From: Lanius collurio
Lineage: Eukaryota; Chordata; Aves; Passeriformes; Laniidae
Reading direction: 5' to 3'
Length of the DNA stretch: 64,000 nt
Assembly (NCBI GenBank): GCA_020086605.1
Contig: JACBWW010000029.1
Location: 3,568,975 to 3,632,974, forward strand
Shown: in pieces, positions 50,401-62,320 of the stretch
How the letters are laid out: every line of letters begins with the position of its first letter
Numbering within the stretch: the first letter of the stretch is position 1
Program-made: the position numbers and the translations under genes
Notes under the pieces: model-generated
The model's database searches: none
What the model saw: only the letters and a program-made list of their open reading frames with translations
Told to the model about the DNA's origin: nothing

Positions 50401-50510
50401 AATTGGCTATAAATTGGCATGAAGGAGTGGAATCCCCTGCGTGCAGCTCAGCTCAGGGAGTTACTCCATGCTACGCTCAGCAGCAGCCGTAGGTGAAGAC
50501 AGGGTAAGTT
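50401..50510 (+). promoter_or_regulatory. TATA-like element, short candidate exon and donor
   Basis: TATAAAT at 50408-50414 lies between two direct copies of AATTGGC (50401-50407 and 50412-50418). About 90 bases downstream is a strong donor, ACAGG|GTAAGT (GT at 50504-50505). A start near 50438 would give a first exon of about 65 bases. No coding sequence follows, so at most this would be an untranslated or noncoding-RNA exon. It may be coincidence. Confidence 0.22.
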
Positions 50511-52980
50511 TTAGCTGTGTGAGGTCACAGTAGCAGATGTCCTGACATACATAAACCAGAGGATCACATGCATCCTCAAATGTCAGCTCTGCTTTACATC
50601 GTTTACTGCTTCTGGGAGCTGCAGGGCTTTACACCCATGGATTATCCACCTCCCTTCTCTGCCAAGCACTCGTTCATTTTAGCTGCTTGATGTAATTGTG
50701 TATAAACTGGGAAGATCCCAGAGGGATCATCACTTTTCTGCACAAACTGCTTTTTTTATTCTTTCTTTTCACATCTTCACCTGCAGGCATCGCTGAGACT
50801 GAGCAGTGTTTTCTTGCAGGGCAGGGTGTTCACACCAGGCTGCAGTGGCAGCAGGCAGAGAGCTGCTGTTCCCAGAGCTGCATGGGATAATGTAGTCTGA
50901 TACCCAAGGTGGTGGGTGGGAGATCAAGATTTCCTCCTGGACACCTCGCTTTCCATCCTGGAGGCTCACCCTCCCCAGCATCTCAGTGATGTTTGGTCCT
51001 GGAAAGGGGAATGTGGCATTTCCCCTCCAATGTGCTTGGGGGGATCAGCAGAAGGGTCATGGATCAGGAAAGTGGTAGCAGCTTCTCCCTCCCATGAGTC
51101 TGAGGCTGACTTGGCAGGGCTACCAAGATCCACCTGCCAGCACCATGGCCTGATGTGGAACACCTGTGAGGTTGCAGGGTGTGCAAGGAAATGCTGATGG
51201 TGAGAGCAAAGCATGGTCACAGGATTTCTCTGCTGAACATGACTGTTTTTTGGAAGCCACGAGTTTGAGATGTAGCTGAGATGGAATCAAAGATTTTTTT
51301 TTTCCACTGCATTTAGTCTTCCAAAAGACCCTCTGCAGCAGCTGCTTGTAGGTGGCTGTGATGGCAGCAACACCTTTGTGGAGTACAGGGTTTGCTCATC
51401 AAGAGGGGAGGTTGTGCTGGTAACACTGCAGGTTTTGTGAGGCTGGGTGGACAAGGCATGGCTTGGCCACATCCTGCAGAGCTGATGGTCACATCAGCTG
51501 GGTCCCAGAGGCAGCTTCCATCAACACTGTCCTGCAGAGAATTGCAGGAGCAATTCTTCGAGGCCACAATCTTGGAAAGATGCAATTTGTCTCTCAAAGC
51601 CTTGTGACCACAGCAACTGGTTGTCACAAACACAGGGAATGAGTCACGGAAGACAGCTCAGATTTTCAGGTACTGATCTGGCACTCAGCCTCAGGAGTTC
51701 AGACTTTCTGTTTGGTTTCCTCCTTCAGCAGCACCTCTGACAGATCCATCTGTTGAGATGGTAGAAACCTGCTTATCTGTAAAGGAAATAGTTGTAAAGA
51801 TCTGTTGGTAGCTAGACCACAACATCAAGGCAGCTTGTCCATCACAGGGATATAGAAAATTTTACCTGACTATACACATGCTTAAGAAAGATATATGGGA
51901 GTTCAGTGTTTCCTTAAGTATGTTTTGAGTTTCCCAAGTGCTTTCATTTATTGTGGTGCTCTGATTACGTGTTTTTGGCCCTGCTGAATCAACCGTTGCT
52001 GGCTGCAATAAGCCCAGAGCTAAGATCCCTCCATATAAATTTTTCAACGTTGAGTGATTGCTGGTTTCTTCCTCCTGCTCCTTCCCAGAAAAAGGCTGTG
52101 ATTTATAACATACATTTGTATATTTTTAAATGTCCCTTCTGTATGATAAACAGCCTTGAAATATGCTGCTATAAGAGACTCCAGGGAGATTAGCCCTGCT
52201 TGAGGCATGCAGCTTTTGGCTGCACGTCCTTTGAAAGGCATGACATGTTTAAGAAACACCTCATGTCAGACAAACTGTTTGCAGGGTGAAGACATCCAAC
52301 AGCAGCCAGTGACAAATGTTTTGTGCAACAAAAGATGTAAATCTTATTTTAATCCTGTCCAACTCATGGCCAGCTTGTCCTGAGCTGGGCTCAGGGCTCG
52401 TGCTTTGTCTTCTGAGAGTGTCTTGTCCCGATCCCTGGGGCAGGTGGTTGGCAATCCCTGGCTCTCCGAAGAGCCAAGGCAGAATGATGCTGTCAACTCA
52501 AAATGACTCAGTAGCCATAAATCAGAGCAGGAAGCCTCCAGCTCAGAGAGATATCGTGATGGAACCCATCTGACTGGGCGATCTTATTCCTATGCAGGGT
52601 GGGTTCCCTTATCTGGGACCTTGGTTTCTATGTGATAAAAACAAGCTCTGAGCTGACTGAGCTGTAGCTGTGATTGAAACCAGCTTGGCCTTTCTGAGCA
52701 CTTCTTTTCCTCGAGCTGGGGTTGGAGCATGGCTCTCCAAGCCAGAAGGCTGATGTCAGGATTGCTTCATTCAGCAACGCTGGGTAAGGGCTAATAAACA
52801 CCACTAAGAGCTTGCTAATAGCTCTAATTAGACTGCAGATTGCCGCTGATGCTTCATGGCTGGTTCTTTCCTCCTCCGCCCCTTCCTTGCAGCTATTTCC
52901 TGGTGGAGTTTAGGAAGGTGAGGTGGATTAATGCTGCTTTGGGAGAGAGTCAAGATTCCCAGCTGCAAAATTATATTTTC

Positions 52981-53010
52981 CTCTCTCTCTCTCTTTTTTT
53001 TTTTTTTTTT
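52981..53010 (+). repeat. Polypyrimidine tract, (CT)6C then T17
   Basis: A CT repeat passes directly into 17 T residues and is followed at once by AGGGGG (AG at 53011-53012), the layout of a strong splice acceptor. No exon is recognised downstream, so it is listed as simple repeat. Confidence 0.9.
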
Positions 53011-53209
53011 AGGGGGTCTGGCACGGTTTTCTCAGGGCAGCCATCTGCTTCTGGGCTGAGCTGAGGTGTGGATGATACATTTGCTGTGGTGTGTTGCTGG
53101 GCAGAAGCCTAATCTGGGAGTCTGACAGTCCAGAGGTAGAGTGAAAATGCAGCTTTGATGAGTTCCTCACCCTTGCTGATGGGACCTTTCCTGCCTGTGA
53201 GAGGATCAG

Positions 53210-53233
53210 TCATATGTTTTCTCAAACATATGA
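53210..53233. repeat. Perfect inverted repeat, 10-base arms
   Basis: TCATATGTTT and AAACATATGA are exact reverse complements separated by TCTC, giving a stable-looking 10-base-pair hairpin. Confidence 0.95.
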
Positions 53234-56200
53234 GGAAGAGAAGGAGTTTTTCTTAAAAAAATAAAAGGAAGGAAAAAAAGAGAAAACTTCACTAAAGCTT
53301 TCTTTGTATATTTTGTTTGTTCCTCTCTGGTTGATCATGGTTTTTTTTTTACCTTGAGTACTTCCTGCAGCAATAGAGACTTGCATGTCAAGTCTTTAGC
53401 TGTCTTGTGACAAGTGAGATTTTTAAGCCACGCTCTTTTATTAATCAGCCAAATTAATGAATTTGAACATTAAGTCTGCACAGATGCTGTGCAGAGCAGG
53501 TGCTCAGGGGCCCTTCATTATTCAACATCCATTCTCTGGCTATTTGTCACTGTGGGGGCTGTCCTGGGGTCTCCCTGGGCCAGCTTTGGGGATCCCATCA
53601 CCAGTGACACTCTGTGGTGCTCCAGCCCTTGCCTTGGAGCATCAGTGTCCTGTGTTTCTCCTCCCAGTTCTCTGCTTACAGACACGGTGTCCCTTCTGTA
53701 CATGAGCTGGCCCGAGCTGAAGAATTCCACGCTCCTCCAGCAGTGTCATGGAAAACACCACATGCCACAGCACGGAACAAGGTGGGTTGGGAAGTTTTGC
53801 AGAGACTGAGGCAGCAAAGCCAGGGGGATCTGCTGTTCCTTGGCTTCAGGATCCTAATTCTGGCTCTGTTCTCCTACCCCTTCGATTACAGTTCCTATAA
53901 CGCAGCTGAACAACCTGCTGTGCAACCTTCCTCCACAGGGATTCATGGGCATATTTTGAAAGCCTCCTTACTCCAAGCCCCCACAACAAAAAAGAAAATC
54001 AAACCAAACATACTTTGGAATAAGGTACTGGAGCAGCTGACTTGGAAATGGCTCTTGCATAGCGCTGGCATTGGATGCAGGCACATGCCCCCTGATTCTG
54101 TGGATTTGAAAGCAGGTAAGCACAGTGATTGTGGTAGCAGGTCCTCTTTCTTACAGAGATAAAAGCAAGGAGCAGGCTGGATTTTTGTGGGAGAGAGAGC
54201 TTTTCAAGAAATGCCCTCCTTGAAACCTCTTATGGAAATAAAACAAACATCTACAGCTGGGAAAACTTTAAAAAGCTGTTCTTCCCACAGCCTGGGACAG
54301 CCACTGCAAAGCTGGGATTTGTTCTGTGTGTCTGGACATGAGTGGTGCAGTCTCCCTATGGATCCTGCCAGGGGGATGGAAACAGGGCATTGCACAGAAA
54401 GAAAAAGCTCTTGAGGGTGGCCTGCAGTGTTTTTGGTGTGTGCCAAGAGTGAGAGAAGTAGAGGAGGGTAAAATGAGCATCTTTGTGCCTCAGTAATAAA
54501 CTGAGAAAAAGTCTCAGCATCTCCCTGGGGTGATATTTAATGGGGTCTGTGTGTCTGATAGTCCAAGGGGGATTTCCAAAGAGAAGAATGTTTGTCCATC
54601 TGAGAGGACAGTACTTTTGGGACAGGGATTCAGTCATGTCTAGAACTAACATGGGATAAAATTCTTTCTGCAGCAGCAGAGCTGTGACCATTGGAGTTAC
54701 TTCACTTTCTAGAGGAAAGCTGAATTCCTCCTTTGGGAATCAAAGAAAAAGACTTCTTGAAATATGACCAAACTCCTGGCACATTCTCTGCTGGTAGCAG
54801 CACTGCAGAATGCAGTGGAGATGAGTGTTCCTTATTCCCAATATCCCTTCCCAGCTGGGAATTCCCAAGTACTCTTGGATGATGGTGATTTTTGAAGATG
54901 CCAGAGCCATGTGGAGCTAATCAAATGCTGGCGTCAGTGCCTGGAAGAGATGGGGTGTGTTCGGAAATGCAGCAAGGGCTTTCCATGCTTCCTGGAAGCT
55001 GTGCTGGGAGGATGTGATTCCTGACTTCTTGAGGAGGTGCAGAGCTCCCTGCTAATCCTCTGCACCCCAAGCCCTGCCTGTGCCAGGGAGATGAGTGTGC
55101 AGGTTCTGGCTATGACGTTTAGGCAGCCTCTTTCTGGCAGCCTCTGCCTGGATTTGGCAGGCAGGGTGACTTTGTGACATTTGCTTCTTGTCTCTGGGAG
55201 TGTGGAGGAGTCTAAAATGTCCTGACCTCGTGCCATGCCTGCTGTGACACTGAGAAGGTGGTTTGTGCTGTGTTAGTCTGGAGCAAAGAACACTTCCTTC
55301 TGCATTTCACACCAAACTGTTGGGAGCACGAAGAGAGAATTGCTGTGGTGCCTTTAGGTGGAACAAACCCACAAAGCAAATTGAGCAAGTTGAGACACAA
55401 AAAGATTGAAGATTTTTAAAGGGAAAAAAGAGCCCTGGGTGTGCTGTGAGCCACATGCTGGCTCCTGAGGTCTGGGCTTGTGCTGTCAGGAAAGACAAAG
55501 CTGCCAAGACCTTGCTTGGTTGTTTTGGGTTTTTTTGAGCCAGGTTCACACATCCTGAGAAAGCAGAGTGTTGTATGCTATGGGCCTGATGCTGATGGCA
55601 CAAGTTGGGAGGTGAATGGCTCTTGAATATGACTGGTAGTGGAAATCATGTTTGAGAGCCTCTATGGAGCTCTTTGGAAAAAATCAGAAAAATTTAACTT
55701 GGCTTCCAAATGATAGTGCCACTGACCAGGCCCTCCAGGCTGGCCAGCCCTGCAGGTGAGTTCTTGGGGGAGACACTTCTCTGTCCCTTGATAACACCCT
55801 CTGCTCCCCTCCAGCTGCTGTGTGTGCTCCAGGTGCAGCCCTAGGTGCTTCCCCAGGCCTTTCTGCAGCTCTTCAGTGCCCCCCTGGGCTCCCCCGTGTA
55901 GGAAGATGCTGGTGTGGAGGGAGAGGCACTTACCCTGTGTGCTCACTGGCTGGTGTGCAGAGATGGAATCCTCACCCACTTCATCCCTGCAGCAGCTGAG
56001 CCCAAGTTTCCCTGGCAAAGCTCTCCCTTCTCTTGCTTCCAGAGCTGTTTCAGCTTTTTGCCCCTGCTGCTGGAAAGCTGCACAGAGGAAAGAGTTGGTC
56101 TCTCACTGCTGCTTTGAGACCCTGTGAGGTTCTGGATGGGCATTTTGATTTTCTGTGACTCTCAGATCTTCTGCCTTAAGGAAACTCTTAGAGCTTTAGA

Positions 56201-59200
56201 AATGGTCCTTTACCCAACCCCTTGCACAGCACAGAGACAACAAAACCTCCTTGCTCCAACTTCCCTGCTCAGCCTTTCAGGGAAGGTTTGAGAGATTTGT
56301 CAGGGCATCCGTTGTGGAGAATTTGGGGTTTTAATTGCACCATCTGTTTTTTCTCTCAGCTAATGTTTGCTTGAAGGCTCTTGAAATGCAAACAAGGCTG
56401 AACTGCACCAATCTGGAGCCATGCACACAAGTAAGGGCTGCGAGAACTGGCTTTGGGATTATCCCATCCTTCCACCTTCTTGGATGGAAGCTCATGAGGC
56501 ATGAAGTGCTGTGCACAGACAGTGAGAGTGCTCAAAGTGCAGCTTCAGGTGTGCAGAACGCATTGAGGAGCCTCATGAAACATTTAGAAACAGAGCAGGC
56601 ATGAGGATGGTGTTGAGGTGGAGCTGGAGCACTTTCTTGTACGAGCTCTGGGATGGCCAGGTGTGTTTGTTGTGAAAATGGCAGGAAATGTTCCATTTTC
56701 TAAGTTCTTGGGACATCCTTGAAAACAAATATGATTGATTCAAAAGAACTACTTTGATAAAACTGGGATGGTTGTCTTTTTTTGAATGTTAAATATTTTA
56801 ATCTAAATCTAAGCTAAATCTTTTGTTTTATAGAATTGGTGAAATATGTGGCAAAATAACCTTGACATGGATAACCAGTGGGGAAAATAACTTTTTGACA
56901 ACAGACTCCTGAAGAGGAAAACCAGAAATTTTAGGAAAGGTCATCAAAATGGAAGCATTTCTATAGCAAAATCTGTTTCACAAAACAACTTTTCCTGTGG
57001 AAATCTGCACAGCCGGGGGAGCTTGTGGGAAGGGGTGTGTGAGGCAGGCAGAGGAATGCTTGAAAAGAGATGCTTTCACTGACACATGTCAACTGAACTG
57101 ACACAAATCCCAGCCCTAAATTTTGCTCTTTTTGGAGATTTGGGGTAGCTTTGTGCGTGCATCCAGGAGACTGGAAAGAACCAAAGAGCTGCAGCAGCCA
57201 AGCACCCTGGGCTGGATAAATTTTCAACCATTGTTTAAATGTCACTTTGTCAAAATCCTTTTGGGCATTTTGTTTGTGGGTCAGATCCTGCCCTCACACA
57301 GAAAGGCTGGAAGCCTCCAGAGCTGCTCTCAGCAGGGTCTGGTGTTACAGGTGATGTGTGTTTTGCCTGACACTAGCCAAGCCTGACTGATTATTTGGAG
57401 GAGAATTGGATGGCAGTGCAGAGAGACTGTTATTAAACTGGACACCTGTGGATCCTTCTCAGTGTGCCTGTGTGCTACAAGCCCACACAGGTCCTCTCCA
57501 CAGTATCTAGTGCCAGCGGGAAATGTTGGTGTCACACTTTGGACTCGCACAGCATAATTATCATCTCACCCCTCCCTCTTACCTCAGTGTGATTTGCTGC
57601 CAGTGTTGTATTAGCAAAAAGGAGGGGGGGAAAAAAAGGTCATGTTTCCAGTGTACATACAGTGACAGAGATGTTTGTTTGGCTGTTGTGAGTGGCATAA
57701 TCTTGGTTGTTAGACAGCTTTAAGTGGGATTTAAACCAGTCAAAGATGCCAAAATAAATAGCAACTAGATAGATGGACTATTAGGCACAGCTTGTTTGAA
57801 TTGCTCAGTTCAGGAAGAATGTACCTGGTTTGTGATGCATTGGCAAGCTAAACGAGAGGAAGAAAGGGGTATGGCCCTGGTGGATTAATGCCACCAAGGA
57901 ACGAGCTCGCACCAGATTTCAGGTGTTGCACCAGGCAAAACTTTTGAAGCAGCAGTACCTGCTCGGTGCTTCCTTGGCTTTTGGGCTTGGGCTTCCCTCT
58001 GTTCCATGCTCCCCACAGACAGAAGGTTTGGCACTGTGCTCTGAGCCTGGAGTCCAGCCAGGTGCTCACTTGCCCATCCCTGGAGAAACACGATCCCAAC
58101 GGTTGGTCATTATGTTTTATCTTTGCTTGGTTGATTCTGATGTTTTACTAGAGCAGGACCTTTGTCCTGATTTCTCTGTCACTTTAATCCAAAGCTTGTG
58201 TAAGTATCCATTCACCCTTCAGTCCCAGCCTAGGTTACCACAATCCCAGGCTCACAGGGGACCTGCTCATTCCCAGTGGCCAGTGTTTAGCACTTGGGCC
58301 ACTGGAGCTGAGATGCCATTCACACCTTCCAGGCGTGCAGATACACCACGCAAGCAGCTTTTATCAACAGCATCACATTTCTCACTTGAAGTCCCAGCAT
58401 GAACCCCGGTGAGAGGACATGTGGCCATTGGGAGAGGGGCCACAGCAAAGCAGGCAGTCAGAGGCAGGTGATGCGTGGGAGGACGTGTGTCGTACCAGTG
58501 AAGAACGATGTTTTGTATTCCAGCCAAAAGTGGCCCATCTTTGTGCCTCTTCTGGAAACAGAAGCCTCTTTTCTATCTCCAGCAATGACCTCTGCACATG
58601 TGACACTCAACAGAGAAAACCATAATTGCATAAGATAATGATTTCCAGAACAAGAGCTTTCCCAAGGCTATGTAAAAATGGCTGGTGTTTGTCAGCACCG
58701 GGTACACAAAGAAAACAGAAGTATCAGGGCCAGCTGGTTTACATGTTTTTAAGTCAATCTGCTGCTGGCAAAGCTCTAATTGACCAGCCTCTGACTTGGG
58801 AGTCCTGGATGTGTGAGGCAGGCACCTCTTTACAGCCATTACTTGCCTCAACTTCCACCAGTCGACTGGAGGGGTTTCCTCTTATACTCTCTTTTTTAAT
58901 TCCAGTTTTATTTCTGCCCACGTAATTACTTGTTAGTTTAATTCCTAAAGAGAAAAGCAGCAAGCTCAAGCAACTTGGCTGAAAAGACGGATGAAGAGCT
59001 GCTTCTGTACTGGAGATCATCAGGAATTAATTTCTGACATCCTTGCCTTGGTGCAGTCCAGACTTCATTAGAGCATTTGCAAAACTCCTCCTGGCAGTCA
59101 GGCATGCAGCGGAATAATTTGTATCTCCCTATAGATTTTACTGGGATCTGCCTCTGGGTTTGGCTGGTCTCATTTAGGAATGTTTGTTGTGTTCACTGCT

Positions 59201-59637
59201 GCACAGAGGGGACTCTTTGTACTATCTTTTGCATAAGAAAACCGTGTGTGCTTTCAGCAGGACACACAGCAGCCCACTGGCTGAGGAGGTGATGGTGGTT
59301 TGTAGGATAGATGGAGAAGCAGAGTGAGAAGATGGCAGGACAATGCTCATGGCCATGAAAGGATCTGAGCTTGGTGCTTGTGTCTCAAGTGTAAAGAAAA
59401 GGGTCTTGGTCATAGAGGTGGATGGATGGAGCTGGGTGTGCACCCATCCTTACCTAAACCAGGCTGTGCATCCTCCCCTTGGACATCCACACCTGCCTTG
59501 CATGCGTGATGTGGTGCTGCAGCTCCTGAAGGCCACTCAGAATTATGTGGGATTTTCAGGTTTTGATCAGCCAAATCAATAAAAAAGCTGAACCAGCCTG
59601 CAGTGCCCTTGGAGGGGTGGGCAATTACCTGCAGGAA

Positions 59638-59669
59638 AACTATATAACAAAAAAACTATATAGCAAAAA
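59638..59669 (+). repeat. Tandem duplication, 16-base unit
   Basis: AACTATATAACAAAAA is followed directly by AACTATATAGCAAAAA, 15 of 16 positions identical. Confidence 0.95.
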
Positions 59670-61469
59670 ACACCCAGGGCACAACATGTGTCGTGGGATG
59701 GAGAGGTTGGACAGGTTATCTAATAAGCTGCTGGAAATGTGAATTTTGGCCTGGGTGCAAGTTGTGGTGTTAACCCCTTCAGGTACCTGCGTGGTGTTAG
59801 ATATGGCATTATTGTCACTTATGTGCACATAATTATATGTAGCAACTTCATTCAAATACTTTGAGGCAACAAAACGACTGTAATTAGGCTGCCATATATA
59901 AAGATAAAAAAAGATAAAGGTAAAAAAAGTCCCCCAAACACAGAACACATTAAGCCAGAACCTTGGAACTAAGAAAGGTTTTAAGAACTTAAACACTGAT
60001 AATGTGATTCATGAAAACCAGTGGCCTGGCACCAATGTCCCTTCCCACGTGTGGTGTGATTCCCACAAGTGCTGAGGGTGCAGCTGTCCCCTCCTGTTGT
60101 CCCCTCCCTTTGTAGCGATGCTGCAGCTGCCACACATCCCTGCAGGAAGCTAAAAGTCGGGCAACTCTCGTTGAGATCGAGCTTTTCTGCAGAGGAAGAA
60201 GGAAAAAAGAAGCCCCAAAGCAGCAGGACACTGCCTGTGGAGTGATGGGGGAGCCCACATAGCCAGGAAAGCCAGAGGCTCTTGCAGCGGCAAAGCCCAG
60301 CCGGCCGCTCTCCCTCCCGTGGAGCTCCACAGGAACTCTGATCCATGTGTGGCAGCCAGCCCAGGCTTTGGCAAGCCAGGACTGCTGTGCTGGGTTTATT
60401 AGCAGGTTCCCATAGCACTGCCCTCCCCAGGCATCCTCTCCTCCCCTGCACATGCTGCCGGCTGACCTTCCGGAGCCGTTTGTTGACTGGGAGAGGCTGC
60501 TGGGTACTTCTGAGGAGCTTCGTTCCTGTTTCAGCTCCCAGGCTCCCAGTGCAAACACCAACGTGAATCTTTCAGTAAACAGGCAGGCACTGGAGGGGAG
60601 GGGAAGGATTAGAAACTCTGAATAATGACTGAAATGTCAGACATTTATTATTAAGTTGGTCCCGATGTTGACAGCTGAACATTCAATATTAAAAGCATCC
60701 TTGATCATAAATGCCAAAGGCAAACCCGATTCTTAAATATCCCAGTTGTTCTTTTTGACCTAGTTTTTGATGTCTTAAGGAGGAAATAAAATTTTAGAAA
60801 ATATTTACAGGCATGGGAAATGCAGGATTTCATCACGGCTGGTGACTTCACGGATCTGCCTGGGGCAAGGACAGCAATTAAAGAGCAGGAGGGCAAACAA
60901 GTCTCACATTTCCCTTGCAGAGGTATTGTCAGTCTGGGAAGCTGAAGCGTGCGTGTTAGGGCTGGAAGAGCAAGAAGTCACCAAGTCTCAGCGTGAGGGG
61001 CTCCGATGGCTTTCAGGATGTTAAAGGAGTGGTTATGAGCGAGGCTGAGGTTTGACAGACTTCGCCAGGAGCTATAAAGGTGAAATGATCAGTGCTGTGT
61101 TGTGTGTCAGTGAAGCAGAAATGCCAAGGAACTGCTCTGAATAATGCATGGTCTTTGTGGGTCAAAGTCTCCTACAAGAAGGCTGGTGGAAAAGGTTTGA
61201 TGGAACTTACCCCAAGCATCAGATTTCAGGTTTGGATTAGGGTAAGAATAGAAGACAGCAGTGGGAACAGGGAGAAGGAGAGAAAATCTGACCTAGCAAG
61301 GAGATAGAAGGAAGGGAGAAAATTGTTTACTGAAGGTTGAGGCAAAACAGGATAAGTGTGAAGCTCTTGCAATGTGTAAAAAGCTACTGAAAACCGGAAG
61401 AAAAGGGGTTTTTTTTCCTCTTTCTTGGTTAGGAGAAGAAGTCTGAGCCAAACCAGAAAGACACAGATG

Positions 61470-61547
61470 CTGGGAAATGGTTTCTTGGGGAAGTTATGGA
61501 AATTCCATTACTGGAAGCCTTTGAAAAGGAAGTGGAAAAACACCTGA
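61470..61547 (+). mobile_element. Old CR1 relic
   Basis: TTGGGGAAGTTATGGAA, then TTCCATTACTGGAAGCCTTT, GAAAAGGAAGTGG and AAAAACACCTG matches the CR1 order of GGGAAGTTGTGGAATCTCC, CATTGGAGGTTTT, AAGAACAGGTTGG and ACAAACACCTG. Divergence indicates an ancient copy in plus orientation. Confidence 0.6.
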
Positions 61548-62272
61548 TACAGCTTTGAGCTCCTTAGGCTCCTTCAAGGTTTATTTTTATTAATTGGTGA
61601 AATTACCATGAAATTAGAGAGATGGCACAGCTGTTGATGGTATTTTGGAAAGGTTCAGCTCCAGAGCTGCAGAGTCAGACACTGCCAGGACCAGCCTTGA
61701 GCTGAGACCACAGGCCTTGGTGGCTGAGTGTTGAGCAGAGAATGGAAGCTGTGAACAGAGAAAAGCATCTCTTGCTATTTAATTAGGATCCTTGTCAGTT
61801 GTGGAAGCACACCAGGCACTTCACCGGTTTTCCTATGGCACAGACAGATTTTTCTCATTCCCAGGTTCAGGAGGGGTGGCAGAATGTGACCAAAACCTCC
61901 AGCCCAGCTGGCATGATCCAGATGGGTGTCTGGGGCCAGTGGTGCCCCTCTGTATGTGGCCACACAGAGGGGGATGTGACCCCTCTGCCATGGGACAGCT
62001 CCTTGACAAGAGGATTCCTCTGCCACTGGGCCCCTGAGTCCTTGGCCATGATCTTGAACTGTGGAGGGGGTTGCCAGGCCCTCAGATCCTCCAGCAGAAC
62101 TACCCAAACAACCTAATTTTGATGCTGGATGTGGGGGAACTGGGAGGATCTGAGGGGATGGCATCTGTTTTGTGGCACTTCCCATCTCCATGCATCTCTT
62201 GTGTTCACGGTGCCCCTGGGAACAGCACAACTCCGTTCTCTTGATGAAGGGCATATTGTGCTGGAAGCACAG

Positions 62273-62320
62273 TGCTTGGCTGGATGGACCTTTGGGGCTA
62301 AACCAGCCATTCCTATGTAC
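62273..62320 (+). mobile_element. Possible ancient CR1 3'-end relic
   Basis: GGCTGGATGGACCTTTGGGG followed by CTAAACCAGCCATTCCTATG resembles the sauropsid CR1 3' region (GGATGGACCTTTGGTCTGA, CCAGTATGGCAATTCTTATG). It lies about 730 bp beyond the relic at 61470, further than normal within one element, so it may be an independent fragment. Confidence 0.4.

Larger units (their letters stand above)
50511..61469. other. No gene recognised
   Basis: Only simple sequence and small repeats were found: the CT/T tract at 52981-53012, an inverted repeat at 53210-53233 and a tandem duplication at 59638-59669. A 182-codon plus-strand frame at 53614-54162 matches no known protein and has no supporting signals. 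Confidence 0.5.

Noticed and set aside
53614..54162. 182-codon plus-strand frame
   Set aside because: No domain, ordinary context, likely chance.
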